Source: Gammaproteobacteria bacterium (GTDB lineage Bacteria > Pseudomonadota > Gammaproteobacteria > Steroidobacterales > Steroidobacteraceae). Taken from it: 64,000 nucleotides of DNA. The stretch is from the NCBI GenBank assembly GCA_025358295.1, contig JANYJY010000033.1:1-64000 (forward strand), in the 5' to 3' direction. A program made the position numbers and the translations under genes. This document shows positions 22,505 to 32,111 of this stretch, in pieces. The notes under the pieces are model-generated. The model saw only the letters and a program-made list of their open reading frames with translations, was not told the DNA's origin and ran no database searches. Each line of letters opens with the position of its first letter. Within the stretch, counting starts at the first letter, position 1.

Positions 22505-25500
22505 TCAGTCGCGGAGCCCAAGGGTGACGATGCAAGTATGTTCAAGGCCGTCGTCCGCGAGCGCAATTGCCTCCGCACGGGTGCCGTCCACCGATAGTGA
22601 CTTGACGCCACGCGAGACTTTATCGGGATTGAGAACAGTAATCCGGTAGCGCGAGGAGTGATGAGTGTAAGTGATTTCAAATTCCTCCCAGGCCTTGGGA
22701 ATGCAGGGATCGACAACGAGCCGGGAGCCGCGTACGCGGACTCCCAGGATTGCTTCGACAGCCGTGCGGTACATCCAAGCGGCGGACCCGGTATACCATG
22801 TCCAACCGCCCCGACCCCGGTGGGTGGGCGCCGTATAGACATCGGCGCAGGCCACATAGGGCTCGACCCGGTAGCGATGAATACCGGAACGGCTGCCATG
22901 GTTGATGGGGTTCAGCAGCGCGAATAGTTCGCCGGCTCGATCGCCGTCTCCCAGTAACGCAAACGCCAAGACCGTCCACAAGGCCGCGTGGGTGTACTGG
23001 CCACCGTTCTCGCGTAAGCCTTTCGGATACGCCATCACATAGCCAGGATCATGCTCGGCCCGATTGAAGGGCGGCGTAAACAGCTGGATGAGTCCATCAC
23101 TGCGATTCACGAGCTGGCGGTCGACCGCGGCCATGGCGCGAGTGGAACGAATCGGGTCCGCGGCTCCTGAAATGACGGCCCATGATTGGGCGATGGAATC
23201 GATCAGACATTCCTCGCTCGATATGGATCCGAGGGGTGTGCCGTCGTCGAAGTAGCCACGGCGATACCAGTCGCCATCCCAGGCCTCGCGCTCCGCTGCC
23301 CTTTGGAGCGCAAACGCGTGCTTACGCCACCGCGTGGCGGCGTCGGAGTCACCGCGCTGCTCGGCTAGGGGCGCGAATCGAATCAGAGTGGCGTGCAGGA
23401 ACCAGGCCATCCAGACGCTCTCGCCTCGGCCTTGGGCACCCACGCGGTTCATGCCATCGTTCCAGTCGCCCGTTCCAAACAGCGGCAGCCCGTGTGAGCC
23501 GACGCCAAGGCTTGAGTCCAGCGCGAGAACACAGTGTTGATAGAGGGTGGCCATGGCGCCCGCCGCGGGCGTCCAGCAGCGCTCATCCACCCCGTCGGCC
23601 AGGGGTTCACCCACGAGAAATGGCACGGACTCGTCCAAGATCGCCGAATCCTCGGTGACATCCAAGTAGTGAGAGAGCACATACGGCAGCCAGAGACGAT
23701 CATCCGCGATTCGGGTTTTGACGCCCAAACCCGAGGTCGCCAGCCACCAATGCTGAACATCGCCCTCCGGGAATTGTCGTCCTGCCGCGCGCAATAGATG
23801 CTCTCTCGCGAGGGCGGGCATGGCTACACACAGGGCCATGACATCCTGGAGTTGATCGCGAAATCCATAAGCGCCACTTGATTGATAGAACGCTGCCCGG
23901 GCCCACACTCGGCAGGCGAGTGTCTGGTAGAGCAGCCAACCATTGAGCAACACATCCATGGAGCGGTCCGCGGTTTTGACTTGGATGACCCCCAGCACGC
24001 GCTGCCAGCTATCGGTGACTTGGCTAAGGATGGCATCCAAATCCGCGGCACGGTAACGTTGGATTAGGGCGGCGGCTTCCATGGTAGAACTTGCCACCCC
24101 CAGGAGCAGAATGAGGGTTTTTTCCTCCCCCGGCTGTAGCTCAATCTGGGTTTGCAGGGCGCCACAGGGATCGAACCCGCCGCCCACGCGACCCGAGAGA
24201 GGATCCGAGGATAGGAGAGCGGCGGGTTCGGCGAGCGTGCCGTGCCTGCCGAGAAACTCCAGTCGATCACCGCTCATGCTTTGCTGTGCCCCGCCGAGGT
24301 CAAGAAAGGCGACTTGGCCCTGATATTCCGCGGCGTTCCAGGGATTACGGGCTAACAGGGCGCCGGTCGCGGGTTCCACAGCCGTCACGAGAAAGGGCGC
24401 GGTCCTGCTGCGGCGATGGCCCAGTACCCACTCCAGGTAGTGGGTTACGGTTAATTTCCGCGCACTCCCCGAGTGGTTGGTGAGCGTGAGTCGGCCGATT
24501 TTCACCGAGTCCGCCAGCGGGACAAATTGGAGTAACTGCGCCGCGATGCCGTGAGATTCGTGTGCGAAGCTACTGTAGCCAAATCCATGTCGCGTGACAT
24601 ACGATCCGGATGTGTGTCGAATGGGCTGCGGCGATACACTCCACAGTGCGCCGCTCTCGGCATCGCGCAGGTAGACCACCTCCGCCGGAGCATTGCTGAC
24701 CGGATCGTTGGACCATGGCGTGAGTTGATTTTGCTGGGCATTCAATGACCAGGTGCTTCCCGTACCGTCCGCGCTGGTCATGAACCCGAACTGGGGATTG
24801 GCAATGACATTGCTCCAAGGTGCCGGTGTCCATTGATTTTCATCCAGTACGATCACGTATTCCTGGGCGCCCGCACAAAACCCGCCCTGGCCGTTGAAGA
24901 ACTCAAGGGACGGCAGGGGAGGTGACCTTTGGGCCCTACTCTCTCCTTCGGGGACGTCACGCGGCGACGGCGCCAGGGGTGGTTCGCGGACTCGGGCGAG
25001 CTGATCGTTGAGCGTCCCACGCCGTGCTGCAAACACGGCGCGCGCCGCCACCAGCAGCAATTTCAGGATTTCTGGGCGCAACGAATCGGCGCGCAGCAAG
25101 AAAATCCCTCCGCGGGCGCCGCCCTCGACCTCGGGCGCGGACTGCGCGCCGCGGATGGCGGCATCAAGAGCCAGTTGTAAAGGCGACGCATAGGAGGGCG
25201 GTAGGTCATTGAGGATGATCAGATCGACGGCGAGGCCTTTGAGTCGCCAGTATTCATGCGCCCGCAAAAGATCGTTCACGATTTTCAAATCATGCTCGTC
25301 ATCGATTCTCACCAGAACAATGGGCAGATCTCCCGATAGGCCGAGCGGCCACACACTGGATTGGCCCAGGTGGTTGTTCTCCAGAATTTCACGGGGCGCT
25401 CTTAAGGATGCATCGGAGTAGATCACGCGATTTGCAAGCCGCTGGAATGTTTGGGCCTCGCTAAAATCGATTCCCAAGTAGCGCAGCTGCACTTGCGCTT

Positions 25501-28500
25501 GGGTCCAGGCGAGCGTTTTCGCTCGTTCAAATGCACCCTTGTCACGATGTTTTGCCGCCAGCGCACACGCCTGCGCCCGACTGGGTGCAACAATGGTCCA
25601 AAATGCCACGCGCGCGGTGTCGCCCGGGGCAATGCGAACGCGTCGTCGCAGCGACAGAATCGGATCGAGCACCGTTCCCACGGAGCCTGAAAGCGGCCTC
25701 GCTTCCATGATCGAGACAGCGTTGCGCAGTTCACGACCGCGGCCGAGAAATTTCCCGCGGTCTGTTTCCACTTGGAGCGTTCCCAGTGCTTCCCCTTCCA
25801 GTGCGCTGACATGGGCGACCCACAACTCGGGATCGGCCGGGTCGCGACGCCGGCGCGTGGCGAGCAAGGCGCCGGTGCTTTCGTCGAACTCCGTTTGTAC
25901 AAACAACTTGGAGAATGCGGGATGGGCCGCATCCGCGTCGGGCGGCGCGAGAACGACTTCCGCATAGGTAGTGATCTCCAATTCTCGAAACCGCCTGCCT
26001 TCATTGGTGATGGTCACGCGCCGCACCTCGGCATTGTCTTCCGAGGACACCACCAGATCCATGCTCGTGAGCAGCGTGCCGTCGCGACGTATAATCTCGG
26101 CGCGATCCTCAAAAAATTCGACTTGGTACGAGTCGGCTTCTTTACCGCTGGGCTGATGGCCCACAGACCATACATCGCCATTGGCCACATCTCGAAGGAA
26201 CACATAGCTGCCGCGGGCATCGCAGGTTGGATCTTCGTGCCAGCGAGTTACTGCGATGTTTTTATACCGACTGTATCCCGACCCGGCGGCCGTCAACATC
26301 ACTGAATAGGTGCCATTCGAGAGCAAGTGCGTGCGCGGGGTGGCGTGATTGACCCCGCTATACTGACGCGGCGCGGCTGTGGATATTTCGCGCGGCGCCG
26401 GCGCGGAAATGATATCCACCTCGGTACGGGAAAAATCCAGCTCGCGCGGCAACTTCTCCTGTAGGAGCAATTCCGTCGCTTGGATGAGAGGATCACTGTG
26501 AAAATAGGTGCGAATATTGCCGTCTTGCAAGATGTTCGCAATCGACACCAACATCATGCCCTGGTGATGGGCCATATAGGCCCGCACCGCCACCGACGTC
26601 TCACCGTGCGGAACGCGAGACGGGGTGAAATCGAGCGCGTCATACCACCCGAAGTGCCCGCGAGCATCCAGGGCTTGCAAGCGCCGGAAATTATGCAGAG
26701 CCGATTTCGCATCAATCATCGCGGCAAGGCCGGTGGCGTAGGGTGCAACGACCGCTTCGTCCGCAAGTCCACGTTGTAGTCCGAGCCCCGGAACGCCAAA
26801 ACTGGAGTATTGATAGGTAAATTCGCGATCCCGGGCATTGAATGCTGATTCGGAGACGCCCCAGGGTATGCGTCTGTCCTTGCCGTACTCGATCTGGCGC
26901 TTGACGATCATGCGTGCCGTTTCTCCGAGCACGCTTCCCTCCGGCTCGCGCATGACCAGGATGGGCATCAAGTATTCGAACATGGATCCTGACCAGGAGA
27001 CCAGCGCAGAACTGCGGTCCACCGGCGTCAGGCGCCGCCCCAGACGGAACCAATGGCGGACCGGCAGGTCTCCCTTGGCAATCGCCACGAAACTGGCGAG
27101 ACGCGCCTCGGATGCCAGCAGATCGTAACAACTGGGGTCCTGTGCCCGGTCGGCGAGGCGAAATCCGATCGACAGCAGTTGACGGTCCGGCTGCAACAGG
27201 AAGTCAAATTCCATTCCCAGCGCCATGGTTCGGGCACGCCGCTCCAGAAGTAGCAGGCGGTCCCTGAGCATCGGCTTTTCTAAGCGCGCTGTATGCGTAT
27301 CGAGCGGGCTCTGCCAATGGCGGCATGCGCCGCCAAGCGCCAGCAAGTGGCCGCACAAATTTCCACTATCAACCGTTGAGATGTACTTCGGGTCCAGCGG
27401 TCTTAAGTCGTGGGTGTCATACCAGTTGTAGCAATGACCGCGGAATTTCTCTAGTTTGTCCAAGGTGTCAAAAGTCGCTTCGAGCCGGTCCAGGGCGGCT
27501 TCCAGGGTGAGCCAGCCGAAGTCATGGGCCGCGACCACGGACAGCAGGTAGAGCCCTATATTGGTGGGCGAGGTGCGGTGGGCCACAATCGGAGCGGGAG
27601 TTTCTTGAAAATTGTCGGGCGGCAGAGAGTGATGTTCCGCCGTCACATAGGTATCAAAATATTTCCAGGTCTCTCGGGCCATGGATTCAAAGGTTTGCCG
27701 CTCGGCAATCGACAAGGCTTGCTTCGGAAGCGGTGCCGAACGGGCACTAATTCGCCGCGCAATCGCCGGCGCGATCAACCACCCGACCAGCCAGGGCGCA
27801 GTGTCCCAGGGAATTTCGCCTGTGACCGCCAAAATAGCGAGCGTCGCACCTATCCCCAGCAACCAGCCTCCCGACATGCGGCCCACGAGACGGACCGCAC
27901 TTTTCTTCGCTTGTGCGCTGGTCGTCCACTCCAGTAGATGACGCCGCGAAACGGCCAACCGATACAGCGTCCTCGCGATGGCATCGCCCGCCATCCAGGC
28001 CTGATCCGCGAGAAATATCAGCCGCAATCCGACCAACGATCCGGCCTGCAGCAACTCGTTGCGGGCGAGTCGACGCGCACCGCCATGGCGCAGATTGAAA
28101 GCTCGTGGAAGCCATGCGGTCAGCCAGGGCAGGAGTACCGGCACACTGATCGCAGCCAAGAAAAAGGCAGTCCATGCCACCGGCGCGCCCATCAGTGCGC
28201 ACAGGGCCGCACCCAGAGCAATCGCAGGGGCGATCAAGGAGCGACGCAGGTTGTCAATCATTTTCCAACGAGCTAGTCCGGTCAGCGAGCCATCACTCAG
28301 TATCCAGGGTAGAAGTTGCCAGTCGCCGCGCGTCCAGCGATGCTGGCGTGCGCTCGCCACCTCGTAACGCGCGGGGTATTCCTCCACGACTTCCACATCG
28401 GAAGCGAGACCGCAACGCGCGAAACTGCCCTCAAAAAGATCGTGGCTGAGCATTTTGCCTTCGGGTACGCGGCGATCGAGCGAGGCCTCGAAAGCGTCGA

Positions 28501-30697
28501 CATCGTAAATACCTTTGCCACTGTAGGAGCCTTCTGCGAAGAGGTCTTGATATGCATCCGACACCGCAAACGCATAAGGATCCATGCCACTTGGGCCGGA
28601 TGAGACACGCTGGAAGAAAGTACCCTCGGAGTCTGTCGGCAGCGCGGGCGTCACCCGCGGTTGCAGGATGCCGTATCCCGATGTCACGCGCCCACGCTGC
28701 CGGTCGAAGACAGGGTGATTCAATGGATGGGCCATCTTGCCGATAAGCGTATATGCGGCGCCGCGCGGCAAGCGGGTGTCCGCGTCCAAGGTAATGACGT
28801 ATCGAACATCCATGGATAGCGCACCGCACCGGCCACCGAGTTCCATAAAACTCGTATCAGTCGCTCCGCGAAGCAGTCTATTGAGCTCGTGCAGCTTGCC
28901 ACGCTTTCGCTCCCATCCCATCCAGCACCCTTCCGATTCATTCCAACGACGGCGACGGTGCAGAAGCAGGAAGCGGCTTTCATTGAGCTGCGCCTGCACT
29001 TGGTTCAACCGCGCGATTCCCGCCTCGGCCACGGCCAGCAGTGCCGTATCCTCCGCGGCGTGTTCGGTGTTCGAGTCACTCCAATCGGAGAGCAGTGCGA
29101 ACTGAATGTAGCCGTCGGAGGTTGCCAAATAGTGCACTTCGAGATTTCGCAGATTCTCCTCGATCTCGGCTGCCGTGGTGAGGAGAATGGGCACCACCAT
29201 CAGCGTGCGCAGTTCCGCCGGCACCCCCGCTTTGAGATCGAGTGCCGGCAAAGCAGCAGGGCGGCACAGGTGGGTGACCGATAAATTAACGATGGCAATT
29301 CCCACATCCGTTGCCGCCAGCAGCGCCGCTCCGATGAGGAGCGCCATCCAACCGGCGCCGGCGGTCAGGGGGGCCTCCATCAGGCACAACGCGGTGAACG
29401 CAGCGGCGAGCGCGAAAACTAGTGTTGCATATCCGGCCACCCCCAATTGCGAGATCGCCCGGACCGCTCGCTCGCGCCAAGAGGCGCGGTATCCCAGCTG
29501 CCTCTCCAATTCCCGCCTGCCATCGCCAATGAGATAGCATCCCGGCTCTCGCGGTGGAGGACTCGACGTCGCACCTCCGGTAGTGGGGCCCGCACTGACG
29601 CGGCGCGCCGTATCCAACGCCCGATGCGTGACCTCCAACTCGGTGTGGGACGAGCGCCTAGCCAACTCTTCGACAGCATGTCGGTACAGGTCGCGGGTGG
29701 CGAAGTCGAATGTTCCATACTGGCTCTGCGAACGCAGGAGTGCATCGACGGTGCTGACGCTTTCGAAAAACTGCGCCCAATCCACGGAGGATATTAGGCG
29801 AAGACTGGTGATGATGTTGCGCACGCTGACGTTGACGGCCCCTTGACGCTGATGCTCGCCGTGTACGAGTTCGTCGGCATTCAGCCCCTGGGCCGCCAAT
29901 GTCTGGTGCAGCCACGCGAGTGCCGGCGTCACCGCCCTGTCATGGTCCCTGAGTCTACGTAACAATTGCGCCGCGAACGCGCGCGGCATGGGCGTGGGGG
30001 TGACGTTTCCGCCCTGGCCTTCGGTGGGGAAGCCCTGAGTGACCCACTGATCGGCGAGGGCGTCCGCCTGCGCCCGCTGCGATAGTCGTGCCACTATACC
30101 GAGCGCGAGTTGGCTCAAATTGTCTATCAGTACCACTCGTAGCGTAATCGCAATGGCCCACAGTTCACCGATGGTCAACGGCCGTATTCGTTGATACGCC
30201 TGGCAATATCGATACAGAGTCTCAGATTCAAAGAGATTGTCGGTGTGGTCAATCAGCCCGACCACAATGCCATACACTCTCGGGTAGCCTAGTAGGACTG
30301 CGTTGGAGAGTTTAGGGAGCTGTGCGTAAAACCCCGAAGGCAGATCGCGCTTGATGGCCTTGATATGCTCGTCGATGATATAAAAATTATCGATGAGCCA
30401 CGCTGCGGCAGGAGTGATCGAGTCTCCGTGACGGAGGCCGCCGACCAGGGCTTGATAGGAGGCATTGAGCGCCTCGGCATTGGATCGCAGGCGACGGGTG
30501 AGGGAGACACCGGCATTGCGGAACGGAAACACCTCCTGCGTCTTCGCCAAGTTCTCTGCGAATGCCTCAAGACGCTCGACACTTAGAATCTCAGGAGGCG
30601 CTGCCTCTTGGCCGGCAAAATCCGCCTGTGATTGCAGTTCAGCGGCGAGCATGGGCATGGGCAGCGGTATAGGCACGTGCGGCGAGACGAATCGCAT
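22505..30697 (-). CDS. ndvB: Cyclic beta-1,2-glucan synthase-like protein (NdvB/ChvB family)
   Basis: This giant of about 2,730 residues has the architecture of cyclic beta-1,2-glucan synthases. Membrane segments at about 420-480 precede a glycosyltransferase core with DADTRLP (about residue 636) and RQHRW (about 787). More membrane segments follow, then a glucoamylase-like domain (WSGSMFEYLMP, about 1236), two GH94-type beta-sandwich regions, and a GH94 catalytic-like barrel with DWNDGMN (about 2411). The product would be periplasmic glucan for osmoadaptation, envelope function or host contact. The start is uncertain: ATG at 30697 or 30658/30652, all overlapping the preceding gene, none with a clear ribosome binding site. 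It is the last gene of a four-gene operon. Confidence 0.88.
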   Translation of the reverse strand: MRFVSPHVPIPLPMPMLAAELQSQADFAGQEAAPPEILSVERLEAFAENLAKTQEVFPFRNAGVSLTRRLRSNAEALNASYQALVGGLRHGDSITPAAAWLIDNFYIIDEHIKAIKRDLPSGFYAQLPKLSNAVLLGYPRVYGIVVGLIDHTDNLFESETLYRYCQAYQRIRPLTIGELWAIAITLRVVLIDNLSQLALGIVARLSQRAQADALADQWVTQGFPTEGQGGNVTPTPMPRAFAAQLLRRLRDHDRAVTPALAWLHQTLAAQGLNADELVHGEHQRQGAVNVSVRNIITSLRLISSVDWAQFFESVSTVDALLRSQSQYGTFDFATRDLYRHAVEELARRSSHTELEVTHRALDTARRVSAGPTTGGATSSPPPREPGCYLIGDGRRELERQLGYRASWRERAVRAISQLGVAGYATLVFALAAAFTALCLMEAPLTAGAGWMALLIGAALLAATDVGIAIVNLSVTHLCRPAALPALDLKAGVPAELRTLMVVPILLTTAAEIEENLRNLEVHYLATSDGYIQFALLSDWSDSNTEHAAEDTALLAVAEAGIARLNQVQAQLNESRFLLLHRRRRWNESEGCWMGWERKRGKLHELNRLLRGATDTSFMELGGRCGALSMDVRYVITLDADTRLPRGAAYTLIGKMAHPLNHPVFDRQRGRVTSGYGILQPRVTPALPTDSEGTFFQRVSSGPSGMDPYAFAVSDAYQDLFAEGSYSGKGIYDVDAFEASLDRRVPEGKMLSHDLFEGSFARCGLASDVEVVEEYPARYEVASARQHRWTRGDWQLLPWILSDGSLTGLARWKMIDNLRRSLIAPAIALGAALCALMGAPVAWTAFFLAAISVPVLLPWLTAWLPRAFNLRHGGARRLARNELLQAGSLVGLRLIFLADQAWMAGDAIARTLYRLAVSRRHLLEWTTSAQAKKSAVRLVGRMSGGWLLGIGATLAILAVTGEIPWDTAPWLVGWLIAPAIARRISARSAPLPKQALSIAERQTFESMARETWKYFDTYVTAEHHSLPPDNFQETPAPIVAHRTSPTNIGLYLLSVVAAHDFGWLTLEAALDRLEATFDTLDKLEKFRGHCYNWYDTHDLRPLDPKYISTVDSGNLCGHLLALGGACRHWQSPLDTHTARLEKPMLRDRLLLLERRARTMALGMEFDFLLQPDRQLLSIGFRLADRAQDPSCYDLLASEARLASFVAIAKGDLPVRHWFRLGRRLTPVDRSSALVSWSGSMFEYLMPILVMREPEGSVLGETARMIVKRQIEYGKDRRIPWGVSESAFNARDREFTYQYSSFGVPGLGLQRGLADEAVVAPYATGLAAMIDAKSALHNFRRLQALDARGHFGWYDALDFTPSRVPHGETSVAVRAYMAHHQGMMLVSIANILQDGNIRTYFHSDPLIQATELLLQEKLPRELDFSRTEVDIISAPAPREISTAAPRQYSGVNHATPRTHLLSNGTYSVMLTAAGSGYSRYKNIAVTRWHEDPTCDARGSYVFLRDVANGDVWSVGHQPSGKEADSYQVEFFEDRAEIIRRDGTLLTSMDLVVSSEDNAEVRRVTITNEGRRFRELEITTYAEVVLAPPDADAAHPAFSKLFVQTEFDESTGALLATRRRRDPADPELWVAHVSALEGEALGTLQVETDRGKFLGRGRELRNAVSIMEARPLSGSVGTVLDPILSLRRRVRIAPGDTARVAFWTIVAPSRAQACALAAKHRDKGAFERAKTLAWTQAQVQLRYLGIDFSEAQTFQRLANRVIYSDASLRAPREILENNHLGQSSVWPLGLSGDLPIVLVRIDDEHDLKIVNDLLRAHEYWRLKGLAVDLIILNDLPPSYASPLQLALDAAIRGAQSAPEVEGGARGGIFLLRADSLRPEILKLLLVAARAVFAARRGTLNDQLARVREPPLAPSPRDVPEGESRAQRSPPLPSLEFFNGQGGFCAGAQEYVIVLDENQWTPAPWSNVIANPQFGFMTSADGTGSTWSLNAQQNQLTPWSNDPVSNAPAEVVYLRDAESGALWSVSPQPIRHTSGSYVTRHGFGYSSFAHESHGIAAQLLQFVPLADSVKIGRLTLTNHSGSARKLTVTHYLEWVLGHRRSRTAPFLVTAVEPATGALLARNPWNAAEYQGQVAFLDLGGAQQSMSGDRLEFLGRHGTLAEPAALLSSDPLSGRVGGGFDPCGALQTQIELQPGEEKTLILLLGVASSTMEAAALIQRYRAADLDAILSQVTDSWQRVLGVIQVKTADRSMDVLLNGWLLYQTLACRVWARAAFYQSSGAYGFRDQLQDVMALCVAMPALAREHLLRAAGRQFPEGDVQHWWLATSGLGVKTRIADDRLWLPYVLSHYLDVTEDSAILDESVPFLVGEPLADGVDERCWTPAAGAMATLYQHCVLALDSSLGVGSHGLPLFGTGDWNDGMNRVGAQGRGESVWMAWFLHATLIRFAPLAEQRGDSDAATRWRKHAFALQRAAEREAWDGDWYRRGYFDDGTPLGSISSEECLIDSIAQSWAVISGAADPIRSTRAMAAVDRQLVNRSDGLIQLFTPPFNRAEHDPGYVMAYPKGLRENGGQYTHAALWTVLAFALLGDGDRAGELFALLNPINHGSRSGIHRYRVEPYVACADVYTAPTHRGRGGWTWYTGSAAWMYRTAVEAILGVRVRGSRLVVDPCIPKAWEEFEITYTHHSSRYRITVLNPDKVSRGVKSLSVDGTRAEAIALADDGLEHTCIVTLGLRD

Positions 30698-32111
30698 CGG
30701 ATTGGCTGGGGTAGGTATGCTTGATCTGGGCAAGGGCGCGCATACCCACCTTGGCGTGCATGATAATGGCCATTTCGTTGATCATTTCACTGGCGCGTGA
30801 GGCGACGATCGAGGCTCCAATGATTTGATCGGTACCCGCCCGAACATGAATCTTCAAGAACCCCTCGTCTCGTCCATCGGTGATGGCACGATCCACGTCC
30901 TGCATAAGTATGGTGTAGGTGTGCACAGGAATGGATTGCCGATGGGCGTCCCAGATGTGCATGCCGATGTGCGCGATTTCAGGATCGCAGTAGGTGCATC
31001 GAGGAGCGACAATTGCGTAGTGGGACATTTCGGCCTGGAGTAAGGCATTGCGGACCGCGATTTCCGCCGAGGCTTCGGCGACATTGACGAACCGGTGACG
31101 CATGCATACATCGCCCGCGGCATATACCGCTGGATTACTGGTCCGCAGGAAATCATCCGTCTCTATTCTGCCGTCGGCGTGCCGAACCACTCCCGCGGCG
31201 GCGATCTGTAGAGCGGAGGAATTGCCGCGGCGTCCCACGCTGACTAGGATCTCATCCACGGCCAGAGTATAACGATCGCCTGCACTCTCGGCGTCAATCA
31301 GCTTTTCCGAGTTTTCGCGGCGGACGGCCGCGATGGTGGTATTCAGCCGAATTTCCACTCCGGAGCGGGCCAAAGAGAGCGACAGGAGTTCGGCGGCGTC
31401 TCGTTCCTCACACGGCAGGAATTTAGGCTGATCCTGCAAGATGGTGACACGCGATCCGAAGTGGGCGAAGGCTTGCGCCATCTCACAACCCAAGGGACCG
31501 CCGCCGATAATGGCCAACCGACGGGGTAGACGGTCGAGTTGGAATAGTGCTGTGCTCGTTAAGTATCCGGTAGATTGCAGACCGGGAATATCGGCGCCCA
31601 TGGGACTGGACCCCGTCGCAATCAGCGCTTTGGTGAAATGCAGATTCAGCGCCTGTACTTGGATGAGACTGGGTCCGGCAAATTCAGCCTGTCCAAAAAA
31701 TACGTCAATGCCCATGTCGGTCAAACGAGCAGCCGAATACCGCTCGGCGATTCGGCCGCGGATGGCACGCATACGCTGCATCACCGCTCGGAAGTCGGCC
31801 GGCGGAGGGACGCAGGGAGGGCCGCCACAGCGCTGGCTGTTGGCAATCGCCTCGTAGGCGCGGCCGCTCCGCACCAGCACTTTCGAGGGAATGGAACCCG
31901 CATTTAAAGAATTGCCCCCGAGTTCGGCACGCTCGATGAGCGCGACACGGTGGCCTGATTGGGCAGCTAGTAGGGCCGCAGACTGCCCCGCGGGACCGCC
32001 TCCGATGACGACGAGATCGTACCGGGGTTGCGGCGCTGGATTCGCCCAGCGGGGTGGTCGAACTCGGTGCAGATAGTCATCCGAGTCTGGCAATTCGGCA
32101 TGCGGGATCAT
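30639..32111 (-). CDS. FAD-dependent disulfide-reductase-like protein lacking redox cysteines
   Basis: The 490-residue protein is a class I pyridine-nucleotide disulfide oxidoreductase relative close to MerA-like enzymes. It has the FAD site VVIGGGPAGQSAALLAA, the NAD(P)H site AIIGGGPLGCEMAQAF, the second FAD site VYAAGDVC, and a C-terminal dimerisation domain with HTYPSQSD, in place of the usual H-P-T-x-E type pair. The redox motif reads GGNSLNAGSIPSK: Ser68 and Ser73 replace both active-site cysteines. It therefore cannot run normal dithiol chemistry but could still be a flavin-dependent dehydrogenase. The start at 32109-32111 overlaps the stop of the glucoamylase-like gene (ATGA). Confidence 0.88.
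   Translation of the reverse strand: MIPHAELPDSDDYLHRVRPPRWANPAPQPRYDLVVIGGGPAGQSAALLAAQSGHRVALIERAELGGNSLNAGSIPSKVLVRSGRAYEAIANSQRCGGPPCVPPPADFRAVMQRMRAIRGRIAERYSAARLTDMGIDVFFGQAEFAGPSLIQVQALNLHFTKALIATGSSPMGADIPGLQSTGYLTSTALFQLDRLPRRLAIIGGGPLGCEMAQAFAHFGSRVTILQDQPKFLPCEERDAAELLSLSLARSGVEIRLNTTIAAVRRENSEKLIDAESAGDRYTLAVDEILVSVGRRGNSSALQIAAAGVVRHADGRIETDDFLRTSNPAVYAAGDVCMRHRFVNVAEASAEIAVRNALLQAEMSHYAIVAPRCTYCDPEIAHIGMHIWDAHRQSIPVHTYTILMQDVDRAITDGRDEGFLKIHVRAGTDQIIGASIVASRASEMINEMAIIMHAKVGMRALAQIKHTYPSQSDAIRLAARAYTAAHAHARR

Noticed and set aside
30698-30733. TTG at 30731-30733 as the start of the glucan synthase
   Set aside because: It would extend the overlap with the flavoprotein gene to 95 bases, lacks a ribosome binding site, and adds a proline-rich leader with no family character.
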